In this document: positions 50,448 to 62,685 of the stretch, piece by piece
Position numbering within the stretch: the first letter of the stretch is position 1
Layout: each line of letters starts with the position of its first letter
Assembly (NCBI RefSeq): GCF_937616625.2
Contig: NC_065570.1
Location: forward strand, 35,471,665-35,535,664
From: Mercurialis annua
Lineage: Eukaryota > Streptophyta > Magnoliopsida > Malpighiales > Euphorbiaceae
Direction of reading: 5' to 3'
DNA: 64,000 bases
Position numbers and translations under genes: made by a program
Notes under the pieces: model-generated
Databases searched by the model: none
The model's input: the letters and a program-made list of their open reading frames with translations, nothing else
Told to the model about the DNA's origin: nothing

Positions 50448-50726
50448 AAACTCCCTACGTCACAAGTAATGTTGCCATGTTTGCAATGTTCGAACCAAGG
50501 CATATAATTCTTTGTCTTATGTCAGATATTTCAATGCTTCTCCGCTCAACTTTTCACTAAAATACATCAGTGGCCTTTGATCCTGCATCAAAACAGCTCC
50601 AATTCCTATGCCACTAGCATCACATTCAGTTTCAAAGGTTTTATCAAAATTAGGTAAGGCAGGTAATGGTGCACTACACAATTTATCCTTAAGTTCATCA
50701 AATGCATGTTCTTGTGCATCACCCAA
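50448..50726 (-). pseudogene. RNase H domain (copy A')
   Basis: As in copy A: the ECDASG block in an open piece at 50517-50726, followed by stops before the [10 protein letters not shown] block. The two stops are shared with A, so they are older than the duplication. Confidence 0.85.
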
Positions 50727-51647
50727 ATAAAAACAACATTTTTCTTAACTAACTCATTCAAAGGTGCGGCTATAGTGCTAAAATCCTTAATGAATCTCCT
50801 ATAGAAACCAGCAAGCCCATGAAAGCTCCTTACCTCACTAGCACTTTTAGGTCTAGGACATTCTTTAATAGCTCTAACCTTATCCTCATCAACCTCAACA
50901 ACTTGACTAGATACAACAAAACCAAGAAAATTAACCTTATCCATGCAGAAACTACATTTCTTAAGATTAGCATACAACTTCTCTTGCCTAAGTGTTTCTA
51001 GTACAAGTCTCACATGCCTAACATGATCATCTAAACACTTAAAGTAAATCAAAATATCATCAAAGTAAACAACAACAAATTTACCCAAGTATTTTATGCA
51101 AGACATGATTCATCAACCGCATGAATGTGCTAGGTGCATTAGTAAGCCCAAATGGCATTACAAGCCACTCATATAATCCGTACTTAGTCTTAAAAGCTGT
51201 TTTCCATTCATCACCAACATTCATTCGAATTTGATAATAACCAGATTTCAAATCTATTTTTGTGAACAAACAAGAACCATATAACTCATCAAGCATATCA
51301 TCTAATCGAGGAATAGGATGACGATACTTTACAGTGATTTTATTGATGGCTCTGCAATCCACACACATTCTCCATGTTCCGTCCTTCTTTGGTACAAGAA
51401 TTACAGGAACTGAACAAGGACTTAGACTCTCCCTCACATACCCCTTAGCTAACAACTCCTCGACTTGTTTTTGAATATCTTTTTTCTCGCTAGGATTTGT
51501 TCTATACGCTGGACGATTGGGTATGGCAGATCCAGAAATAAAGTCGATTTGATGTTCTATGCCTCTAATTTGTGGTAACCCACTTGGCATCTCCTCGGGA
51601 AATAAATCTTCAAATTCCTGCAAAAGATCGATAAAATCACTTGACAA
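50606..51647 (-). pseudogene. Reverse transcriptase (copy A')
   Basis: Two overlapping open pieces (51081-51647 and 50606-51106) with the same frame break before VVVYFDDILIY as in A. Motifs are as in A. The palm block reads [13 protein letters not shown], the usual form, where A reads DFKSGY. All core RT motifs are otherwise present. Confidence 0.92.
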
Positions 51648-51817
51648 AGATGGGTTAAGTTAATTAGTAGCCAAATAAGCCCTTTTATACAAAAGTACAA
51701 ATATAGGCTGATTAGAGTACAAAGCTTACCTAACCTCACTTTTTTAACATTTCTCTCTTTAGCTCGAATATGTTCTTTTTCTTTTCTCTCATTTTTTTCA
51801 CTTTTTTTTATTTTCAC
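51557..51817 (-). pseudogene. Lys/Glu-rich protease-RT linker (copy A')
   Basis: Counterpart of 21511-21771, with one residue change. It holds the charged linker and an out-of-frame tail. Confidence 0.5.
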
Positions 51818-51834
51818 TCCCTATAGTACTGTTC

Positions 51835-52404
51835 TTACTCCCTTTTTTCTTTATTTTTGATCTCCAATCTCATCTTTTCCAGTTTACATTGGTCTTCATA
51901 AACTTCCTTTGAGGAAAGTGGTGTCAATATGGTCTTCCGCCCATCCTTGGTGAATGAATACCTATTCAGGTACCCATCATGTGTAGTTTTTCTATCAAAT
52001 TGCCATGGTCTACCAAGCAAAATATCCCTAGCATGCATAGGAACTACATCACACAACACCTCATCATGATATTTACCAATTGAAAATGAAATAATAGATT
52101 GCCTGTTCACCTTGATCTCTCCACAATCATTCAGCCATTGGAGTCTGTACGGCCGTGGGTGCGGAATAGTAGGCAACCCCAATCTATTGATCAAGCATGT
52201 ACTCGTCACATTTGTGCAACTCCCACCATCAACAATCACGCTACATGCTTTGCCTTGAACATGACACCTTGTATGGAACAAGCTATCTCGCTGCTCCTCA
52301 TGGAAATCTGTCTTCAATTGAGTACTAAGAGTACATCTTGTAACCAGCACATCACCTCTAATCGGCTCTTCTATGCTCCCATCACTATACTCCAAATCAG
52401 ACAT
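51835..52404 (-). pseudogene. Protease domain (copy A')
   Basis: A 189-residue frame with the aspartate box IVDGGSCTNV at about residue 50-60 and the LLGRPWQFD block. It is cut off from the zinc-knuckle region by an in-frame TAG at 52411-52413 that A does not have. The zinc knuckle itself is still readable in 52405-52567. Confidence 0.85.
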
Positions 52405-52567
52405 CTCATTCTAATCGCTTTCATTGTTGCCATCTTCTTCATCAGTCACTATCTCACCATTGCGTAGGGTCATAGTTCTCCTATTATGACATTCTTTGCT
52501 GATATGACCTACTCCTTGACATTTCCAACACTTAATATCTCTATTTCTCCCTTTTGGCTCATCAGCT

Positions 52568-52978
52568 TTAGATTTTTCTTTTTAAAATTGAATCTGCCTT
52601 TCCTTTTGACACATCATGAGTACTCTTACTACTTCCTTTGATATCACTCTTCCAATCCTTTTTCCAACTTTGATTCGAATTAGAATAAGGTTTGGAAGCA
52701 TACCTTGTAACACATATGCCCTGGAGTTGTTTTTCCACCTTAACAGCTATGTGAACCATTTCTTCTAAATCCCCATAAGGTTGCAAATCCACTCGGTCAG
52801 CTATCTCCTTATTCAAACCAGCCAAAAATCGAGCCATAGTATTTTCCACATCTTCCACTATGTCAGCCCTAGTCATGATCATTTCCAACTCCTTGTAGTA
52901 ATCATCCACACTCTTACTACCCTGTTTTAAGAGTTTGAAGTTTTTGCACAAGTTCCCTATGGAAATGCTTCGGCACAA
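52568..52978 (-). pseudogene. Gag middle part (copy A')
   Basis: A 136-residue frame with the capsid end (SVDDYYKELEM, MARFLAGLNKEIAD) and the basic stretch, closed by a frameshift near 52582 before the zinc knuckle. In A the frame continues. Confidence 0.85.
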
Positions 52979-53618
52979 ATCACTTTCTCATTGGGTACTC
53001 CAAATTTCGCCTTCTATTAGTCACCAAGTGATCCCACCAAGCGATAGCATAATCTGAAAATTTAGTAACCGCCAACTTAACCTTCTTTTCCTCACTAAAC
53101 TGATGACAATCAAATATGAGCTCCACCTGTTTTTCCCATTGTAAATAAGCCTCTAGATCTGTTTTTCCTTGAAAATGAGGAATTTTATGTTTAATGCTGC
53201 CAAACTTTCTATCTACAAATTCATCATTACCTCGATTTCTACCGTAGAAAATATTTTATAGTACTCTTCCTCTACCCCTACCTAAACCTCGGCCTCTTCT
53301 ACCTCTACCTCTTGGTACACCCATTCCAGCCATCACCTCCTCTTCATATTCATCATTATAATTGTCATCATTTGCCAAATCATTAACTTCAGGTATATGA
53401 TTTCTGCCCTCCCTATTCTCCTCATTTTGATTCGGCACTGCTCTTTCAACAACTCCCAACCTCGTATCTATGCGCTCTAAGGCTTCTCTCATAGCCTCCA
53501 TTGTTCTTTGAAAACATGTGAATTCTCCTTGTTGCGCCCGACGAAGCATAGCTTCATCGACATGAACACAATCATTATGTTCATTCGGATTTTCCGTTTC
53601 TGCAAAAAGAACGTTCAA
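52979..53618 (-). pseudogene. Gag N-terminal half (copy A')
   Basis: Open piece 53256-53618 (120 codons) with the acidic stretch and RG-rich tail. The same TAG stop as in A is followed by capsid-like sequence to 52979. The upstream part that is open in A is shifted here by a 2-base loss in the A-rich tract near 53622-53630. Confidence 0.75.
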
Positions 53619-54349
53619 AAGAAAAAAAATTAATAATTGAAAACCTCACCAGTACTCCCTTACGTGTTTCACTCAAAAGATGGGGATGGTCTCTCGTGTT
53701 TAAACTCAAGTATTTTTTTTTTCACTCAGGGCTTTCTCACACCACTCTAGCTATTTCCTTTATGTTCTTAGGTGAATCACACTTTCAGAATAATTCAAGT
53801 AGTTTCGAGTAGTATTACGAAACTGAAATTTGCAGAAAAAAAATCAGTTTGAAGCAAATCTATTAAAAAAATGAAAACAAGAGCCAATAAATTATGAAAA
53901 CTCAAATAGAGGCAAAAGACATGTGAAACAAACAGAAATATGAAGAGTCAAACAAAAAGGTAGTTTAAAGAATATAACCAAATCTGCCAAGAGAGATAAT
54001 ATTTCTTAACTGGAAAACTATGCAATTTCAGGAGTACAAAACAATGAAATATATAATTTAGGAAATCAATTCAGACTTAGTTTACAACATTAGACAATCA
54101 ATGATAAGTCAGACCCAAATATGACAGTAATCACCAAATTCTGAATTTCACCCCTTTTTGTTTTGATCACTTGTCTTCTATTTTTTTTTTGTTAATTCCA
54201 GATTATCAAATTTTGAGTTTCACTCCCCTTTTTTTTAACTTCCTTTTGTATTTTTTTTTTGATTTTTTTTTTCAATTACCCAGATCTGTATTTCATAAAA
54301 ATAAGAATAATAAACAATTCATAATCAATAAAAAAAAGATGGATACAAA
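53619..54349 (-). other. Gypsy 5' leader (copy A')
   Basis: A/T-rich untranslated leader with homopolymer runs, a counterpart of 23666-24318. I see no other feature. Confidence 0.7.
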
Positions 54350-54361
54350 ACTCTGATACCA
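54350..54361 (-). other. tRNA-iMet primer-binding site (copy A')
   Basis: Same site as 24319-24330, with the outermost base changed (the minus strand ends AGAGT rather than AGAGC). Confidence 0.88.
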
Positions 54362-54363
54362 AA

Positions 54364-55120
54364 TGATATAGAACCTCCAAGAATAAGCCTGAGAACTCCT
54401 AAACATTAACTTGAAAACCCTGAAAATCAATTCAGCAACAATCCCTAAGAAAGGTTAGATTAATAGATTACTTAGATGATCAAAAGAATTAGAATTAAGA
54501 AAACTGAATTTTTTATTATGAATTCCAATTTCGAAACACTCCACAAGAAGATGATCAATCTACTTGAATGTTCCTTAAAGCATGTATTCTACTCAAGAAC
54601 ACAAAGAAAACAAGCAAACAACTTTTAGGTTTTCAAAATATCAAAATCTGTCTAACTGATTTAGTAAAGACATATTTATAGCCTTTACAAAACCCTAAAT
54701 AAAAAGGATAACTAAATCTATGGGCTTTTAATTAACAAATTCGTTCAGCCCATTCAAAATATAAATAAAGATACTTAATTAACTTATTTGGTGAGCCATG
54801 ATAAATACGGCCCATTGTAAACTTAATTAGACCCATTAATATGGACTTGACTTAAGTTGTATTGAACTTGAGCTGTTCTCGTTCCAAAACTGTGTTGTCC
54901 TTGTAAGCCTTCGTTTGCCATATTCACTAGCCCTTGTAGATGATGAATTAAGGCCTTATGAAGCTTCTTCGATTGAGATCTGGTTATTGGTCCTTGAGGC
55001 ATGCTGATTGGATTAGAAAAGTCTTGAACTTGCATCTTGCTTCGTTGATCATATGCTTCATGCTCGTTGTCATTATGTTAAACTTCATATGTAACGTCAT
55101 GTGTAGGCTGGTCCATAACA
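54364..55120 (-). mobile_element. 5' LTR of gypsy element (copy A'), 757 bp
   Basis: TGATATAG...CCATAACA termini as in A, with the TATA-like box at 54673-54681. It lacks about 23 bp present in A (the CCCTTTATGTATATG region). The open frame 54823-55035 is the pol C-terminal code inside the LTR. Confidence 0.9.
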
Positions 55121-58100
55121 ATAATCTAACCATACTTAGGTAATCGGAACGACGCGTTAGATAGACTTAAGACGCGACATACTAATCTTAACCTAACCAT
55201 GCTTAGGTAATCGGAACGACACGTTAGAGAGATTTTTGACGCGACATAAGCATGGTATTCGAAACGACGCGTTACAGAGACTTGAGACGCGACATACAAA
55301 TCTAGCGTCACTTTTCACGCCAACTTTGCGTAGTATAACCTAACCATGCTTAGGTAATCGGAACGACGTATGAAAGAGCCTTGAGACGCGACAAACTAAT
55401 CTAGCGTCACTTTTCATGCACACCTTGCGTAATATAACCTAACCATGCTTAGAAATAGGAACGACGTGTTAAATAGACTTGAGACGGGATATACTAATCT
55501 ATTGTCATTTTACGCACACTTTGCGTAATATAACCTAACCATGCTTAGGTAATCGGAACGATGCGTTAAAGAGACTTTAGACGTGACATACTAATCTAGT
55601 GTAACTTTTCACGCACACTTTGCATAATATAACCTAACCATCCTTAGATAATCGGAACGACACGTTACGAAGACTTGAGACGCGGCATACTAATCAAACG
55701 TCACTTTTCATGCAAACTTTGCATAATATATCCTAACCATACTTAGGTAATCGGAACGATGCGTAAAAGAGACTTGTGACGCGAGATAAGCATGGTAATC
55801 GAAAAGGCGCATTAAAGAGACATGGGACAAAACATACTAATCTAGCGTCACTTTTTACGCACACTTTGCCTAATATAACATAACCATTATTAGGTAATCG
55901 GAACAACGCGTTAAAGAGACTTGAGACTGGACTTACTTATCTAGCGTCACTTATCACGCACACTTTGTGTAATATAACCTAACCTTGCTTAGGTAATCGG
56001 AACGACGCGTTAGAGAGACTTGTTGTGACGCGACATAAGAACGGTAATCGAAACGACGCGTTAACGAGACTCGAGATGCGCCATACTAATCTAGCGCCAC
56101 TATTTATGCACACTTTGCGTAATATTAACCTATCCATGGTTAGGTAATCGGAACGACGCGTTATAGAGACTTGCGAGGTGACATAATAATCTAGCGTCAC
56201 TTTTCACGCACACTTTGCATAATATAACCTAACCATGCTTAGGTAATCAGAACGACGCGTTAGAAAGACTTTTGACGCGAAATTACATTGGTAATCAAAA
56301 CAACGCGTTACAGAGACTTGAGACGCGTCATACTAATCCAGCATTACTTTTTACGCAAACTTCGCATATTATAACCTAACCATCATGCTTAGTTAATCGG
56401 AACGACGCGTTAAAGAGACTTGAGACATGACATATTAATCTATTGATCCTTTTCACGCACACTTTGCGTAGTATAACCTAACAATGCATAGGTTATCGGA
56501 ACAACGCGTTAGAGAGACTTTTGAAGCGACATAAACATGGTAATCAAAACGATGCGTTACAGAGACTTGAGACGCGACATACTAATCTAGCGTCATTTTT
56601 CACGCAAACTTTGCGTAATATAACCTAAACATGCTTAGGTAATTGGAATGACGTATTAAATAGACTTGAGATGCGACATACTAATCTAACATCACATTTC
56701 ACGCACACCTTGCGTAATATAACCTAACCATGCTTAGGTAATATAAAGATGCGCTAAATAGACTTAAGACGCGACGAACTAATCTATTGTCATTTTTCAC
56801 GCACACTTTGCGTAATATAACCTAACCATGCTTAGGTAATCGGAACGACGCGTTAGAAAGACTTGTGACTCGACATAAGTATGGTAAACAAAACGACGCG
56901 TTAAAGAGACTTGAGACGCGCCATACTAATCTAGCGTCACTTTTTACGCAGTTTGTGTAATATAACCTAACCATGCTTACGCAATCGGAATGATGCGTAA
57001 AAGAGACTTTAGACGCGACATACTAATCTAGTGTAACATTTCACGCACAATTTGCATAATATAAACTAACTATGCTTAGATAATGAGAACGATGCGTTAA
57101 GGAGACTTGTGACGCGATATACAAATCTAGCGTCACTTTTCTCTCACGCTTTGGGTAATATATCCTAACCATGCTTACGTAACCGGAACAACGCGATAAA
57201 GAGAATTGAGATGCGACATACTAATCTAGCGTCACTTTTCACGCACACTTTGCGTAATATAACCTAACCATGCTTAGGAAATCGGAACGACGCGTTAGAG
57301 AGACTTGTGACGCGACATACGCATGGTCATCGAAATGACGCGTTAAAGATACTTATGACGCGCCATACTAATCTAGTGTCACTTATTACGCACACTTTGC
57401 GCAATATAACCTAACCATGCTTAGGTAATTGGAACGACGCGTTAAAGAGTCTTGAGACACGACATACTAATATAGCGTCACTTTTCACGCACACTTTGCG
57501 TAATATAACCTATCCAAGCAGCGGAATGACGCGTTAGATAGACTTAAGATGCGACATACTAATCTATTATCGTTTTTCACACATACTTTGCGTAATATAA
57601 TCTAACCATACTGAAGTAATTGGAACAAGGCGTTAAATAGACTTGAGACGCGACATACTAATCTATTGTCATTTTTTACGCACACTTTTGCGTAATATAA
57701 CCTAACCAGGCTTAGGTAATCGGAACGACATGTTAGAGAGACTTGTGACGCGACATAAGCATGGTAATCGAAACGACGCGTTAAAGAGACTTGATACGCG
57801 CCATATTAATCCAGCGTCACTTTTCACGCACACTTTGCGTAAATATAACCTAACCATGCTTAGGAAATCAGAAAGACGCGTTAAAGAGACTTGAGATGCG
57901 ATATACTAATATAACGTCACTTTTCACGCACACTTTGCGTAATATAACCTAACCATGATTAGGTAATCGGAACGACGCGTTAAAGAGGCCTGTGATGCGA
58001 GATACGCATGGTAATCGAAACGACGCGTTAAAGAGACCTGAGACAAAACATACTAATCTAGCTACACTTTTTACGCACACTTTGCGTAATATAACCTAAC

Positions 58101-61100
58101 CATGCTTAGGTAATCGGAACGGCGCTTTAAAGAGACTTGAGACTGGACATACTAATCTAGCGTCACTTTTCACGCACACTTTGCGTAATATAACCTAACC
58201 ATGCTTATTTAATCGGAACGATGCCTTAAAGAGACTTGAGACGCTACATACTAATCTATGGATCCTTTTTACGCACAGTTTGCGTACTATAACCTAACCA
58301 TGCTTAGGTAATCGGAACGACACGTTTGAGAGACTTGTGATGCGACATAATAATCTAGTGTCAATTTTAACGTACACTTTGCATAATATACTCTAACCAT
58401 GCTTAGGTAATCGGAACGACGCATTAAAGAGACTTGTGACACGACATACTACTAATCTAGCATTACTTTTAACGCACCCTTTGTGTTATATAATCTAACC
58501 ATGCTTAGGTAATCGGAACGATGCATTAAAGAGACTCGTGACATGACATACTTATCAAGCGTCCCTTTTCACACACACTTTGCATAATATAACCTAAACA
58601 TGCATATGTAATCAGAACAACGTGTTAAAGAGACTTGTGACGCGACATAATAATCTAGCGTCATTTTTAACGTACACTTTCAGTAATATCGCGTTAAAGA
58701 GACTTGGGATGCGGCATACTACTAATCTTCCGTTACTTTTAACGCACACTTTGCGTTATATAATCTAACCATGCCTAGGTAATCGAAACGACTCGTTAAA
58801 GAGACTTGTGAAGCGACATACTAATCTAGCATCACTTTTCATGCACACATTGCGTAATATAATCTAACCATGCTTAGGTAATCGGAACGACTCGTTAAAG
58901 AGACTTGTGACGCGACATACTTATCTAGCGTCACTTTTCGCGAACACTTTGCATAATATAACCTTACCACGCATAATTAATCGGAACAACGCCATAAAGA
59001 GACTTGTGACGCGACATACTACTAATCTAGCGTCACTTTTAACGAACACTTTGTGTTATTTAATCTAACCATGCATAGGTAATCGTAAAGACGCGTTAAA
59101 GAGACTTGATACGAGACATACTAATCTGGTATCACTTATAACGCGCACTTACTTGATATGCGACATACTAATCTGGCGTCACTTATAACGCGCACTTTGT
59201 GTAATATAGCCTAACCATGCATAGGGAACATGGACGATGCGTTAAAGAGATTTGAGTCGCGAAATACTAATCTAGCATGACTTTTCACCCACACTTTGCG
59301 TAATATAACCTAACAATGCTTAGGTAATATGAACAAAGCGTTAAATAGACTTGAGACACGACATACTAACCTAGCGACGGTCGTAATATAACCTAACCAT
59401 GCTTAGGTAATAGGAACGACGCATTAAAGAGACTTGAGATGCCACAAACTAATCTAGCGTCACTTTTCACGCACAATTTCCGTAAAATAACCTAACCATG
59501 CTTAGATAATCGTAACGACGCGTTAAAGAGACTTGCGACACGACATACCAATCAATAGTTACTTTTCAAGCACACTTTGTATAATATAACTAACCATGCT
59601 TCGGTAATCAGAACGACATGTTCGAGAGACTTCTAACGTAACATAGGCGAGAGACTTCTAACGTAACATAGGCATGGTAATAGAAACGACGCGTTAAAGA
59701 GACTTGAGACGCGACATACTAATCTAGCGTCATTTTTTACGCATACTTTGCGTAATATAACCTAACCATGCTTATGTAACCGTAATAACTCGTTAAAGAG
59801 ACTAGTGACACGACATACTAATCTAGCGACACTTTAAACGCGCACTTGGCGTAATATAACATATCCATGCTTAGGTAATCAGAACGACGTGTTAAAGAGA
59901 CTTGAGGCACGACATACTAATTTATTATCACTTTTCACGCACACTTTGCATAATATAACCTAACCATGCTTAGGTAATCAGAACGACACGTTAGAGATAC
60001 TTTTTAAACGACATAAGTATGGTAATCAAAACGGCGCGTTAAAGAGACTTGAAACGCGCCACACTGATCTGGAGTCACTTTTTAAACACACTTTGCGTAA
60101 TATAACCATGCTCAGGTAATCGGAATGACACGTTTAAATGACTTGAGACACGCCATACTAATTTAGCGTCACTTTTACGCACACATTGCGTAATATAACC
60201 TAACCATGCTTACGTAATCGGAACAACGCATTAAAGAGACTTGAGACGCGACATGCTAATCTAACGTCACACTATTCACGCACTCTTTGCGTAATATAAC
60301 CTAACCATGCTTAGGTAATCGGAACGATGAGTTAAAGAGACTTGAGACGCAACATACTAATCTAGTGTCACTTTTCACGCACACTTTGCGTAAAATAACC
60401 TAACCATGCTTAGGTAATCGGAACGACGCGTTAAAGAGACTCCAGACGCGACATACTAATCTAGCGTTACTTTTCACGCACACTTTGTGTAAAATAACCT
60501 AACCATGCTTATGTTATCAAAACTACGCGTTAAAGAGACTTGACACTCGACAAACTAATCTATTTTCACTTTTCACGCACACTTTGCGTAATATAACCTA
60601 ACCATGCTTAAGTAATCGGAACAACGCGTTAAAGAGACTTGAGATGCGACATACTAATCTAGCGTCACTATTCACACACTCTTTGCGTAATATGACCAAA
60701 CCATGCTTAGGTGATCGGAACGACGAGTTAGAGAGACTTGCGATGCGACATACTAATCGAGCGTCTCTTTTCATGCACACTTTGCGTAATATAACCAAAC
60801 CATGCTTAAGTAATTGGAACGACGCATTAGAGAGACTTGTGATGCGAGATAAGCATCATAATCGAAACGACGCGTTAAAGAGACTTGAGACGCGCCATAC
60901 TAATCTAGCGTCACTTTTTACGCAGACTTTGCGTAATATAACCTAACCATACTTAGGTAATCAGAACAACAAATTAAAGAGACTTGAGATGTGACATTTT
61001 AATCTAGCGTAACGTTTCAAGCAGACTTTGCGTAATATAACTTAACCATGATTACGCAATCGGAACGACGAGATAAAGAGACTTGAGACGCGACATACTA

Positions 61101-62673
61101 ATCTAGCGTCACTTTTCAAGCACATTTTACGTAATATAACCTAACCATGCTTAGGTAATCAGAACGACGCGTTAAAGAGACTTGAGACGCGACATACTAA
61201 TCTATTGTCAATTTTCACGCACACTTTGCGTAATATAACCTAAACATAATCGCACACTTTGGTAATCAGAACGACTTGTTAGAGAGACTTGTAATGTGGC
61301 ATAAGCATGGTAATCGAAACGAGGAGTTAAAGAGATTTGAGACGTGAATCACTTTTTGCGCACACTTTGCATGATATAACGTAACCATGTTAGGTAATCG
61401 TAACAACGCGTTAAAGAGACTTGTGACGCGACATACTAGTTTAGCGACACTATTAATGCGCACTTGGCGTAATATAACATAACCATGCTTAGGTAATCGG
61501 AACGATGCGTTAAAGAGACTTGAGACGCGAAATACTAATCTAGCGTCACTTTTCACCATATTTTGCGTAATATAACCTAACCATGCTTAGGTAATCAGAT
61601 CGACGCGTTAGAGACTTGAGACGCGACATAAGCATGGTAATCAAAAAGACGCATTAAAGAGACTTAAGACGCGCGATACTAATCCAGCGTCACTTTTTAC
61701 GCAGACTTTGCGTAGTATAACCAAACCATGCTTATGTAATCGAAACGACGAATCAATGAGACTAACTTAACCGTGCTTAAGTAATCGGAACGACGAGTTA
61801 AACAGACTTGAGACGCGACATACTAATCTAGCGTCACTTTTCACTCACTTTTTGTGTAATATAACCTAACCATGCTTAGGTAATTGGAACAACGCGTTAA
61901 AGAGACTTGAGATACGACATACTAATCTAGCGTCATTTTTCACGCACACTTTGCGTAATATAACTTAACCGTGCTTAAGTAATCGGAATGACGAGTTAAA
62001 CAGACTTAAGACGCGACATACTAATCTAGCGTCACTTTTCACGCACATTTTGCATAATATAACCTAACAATGCTTAGGTAATCAGAGCGACACGTTAAAG
62101 AGACTTGAGATGCAACAGTTTTCACGCACACATTGCGTAATATAACCTAACCATGCTTAGGTAATCGGAACGACACATTAAAGAGAGTTGAGACGCAACA
62201 TACTTATCTAGCGTCACTTTTCATGCACAATTTGCGTAAAATAACCTAACCATGCTTAGGTGATCGGAACGAAGCGTTAAAGAGACTTAAGACGCGGCAT
62301 ACTAATCTAGCGTCACTTTTCACGCACACTTTTTGTAAAATATCCTGACCATGCTTAGGTAATCGGAACGATGCGTTAAAGAGACTTACTTAAGATGCGA
62401 CATACTAATCAAGCGGCACTTTTCACGAACACTTTGTTTAAAATAACCTAACTATGATTAGGTAATCGGAACGACGCGTTAAAGAGACTTGAGACGCACC
62501 ATACTAATCTATTGTCAATTTTCGCGCACACTTTGCTTATTATAACCTAACCATGCTTTGGTAATCGGAACGACGTATTGGAGAGACAGGTAACGTGACA
62601 TAAGAATTGTAATCGAAACGACGTGTTAAAGAGACTTGAAACGCGCCATACTAATCTAGCGTCACTTTTTAAG
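55121..62673 (-). repeat. 99/147-bp satellite array, minus orientation
   Basis: To 58825 this is the copy of 25113-28817. From 58826 it continues outside the duplication. Local features in the unduplicated part are a repeated approximately 46-bp piece near 59105-59200, a 27-bp duplication near 59620-59660 and a 198-bp (two-monomer) local repeat near 61763 and 61961. No gene is present. Confidence 0.95.
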
Positions 62674-62685
62674 AACTCAACTCTC
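62665..62685. other. Satellite orientation switch, minus to plus
   Basis: Minus-oriented sequence (GTCACTTTTTAAG) gives way within a few bases to plus-oriented sequence (CTCAACTCTCTTTAACG). This joint is not shared with the duplicated block. Confidence 0.85.

Larger units (their letters stand above)
48322..55120 (-). mobile_element. Decayed Ty3/gypsy element, CRM-like (copy A')
   Basis: Copy of 18725-25112, more complete at the 3' end. It retains the integrase C-terminus, polypurine tract and full inner end of the 3' LTR. Order on the minus strand: 5' LTR 54364-55120, primer-binding site, gag, protease, RT, RNase H, integrase, 3' LTR 48383-49129. It is defective through shared frameshifts plus its own changes: a 110-bp loss in the integrase core, a TAG in the acidic stretch after the gag zinc knuckle (52411-52413) and a frameshift near 52582. 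It shares the truncated left LTR end and the filler (48322-48382) with A. Confidence 0.87.
28818..58825 (+). repeat. Segmental tandem duplication, copy A' (30.0 kb)
   Basis: Second copy of 1624-28817, in direct orientation. Its first bases match position 1624 and its last match 28817. The A/A' joint at 28817/28818 fuses minus-oriented satellite to plus-oriented satellite with at most 1-2 bp of overlap, so the joint is not a simple in-register crossover between like-oriented monomers. Beyond 58825 the minus satellite continues as copy A would have continued had it not been interrupted. A' has extra satellite (about 2,099 bp near 39230-41333 and 345 bp near 41750-42095) and a gypsy element with an intact 3' LTR but a 110-bp integrase deletion. 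Confidence 0.93.
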
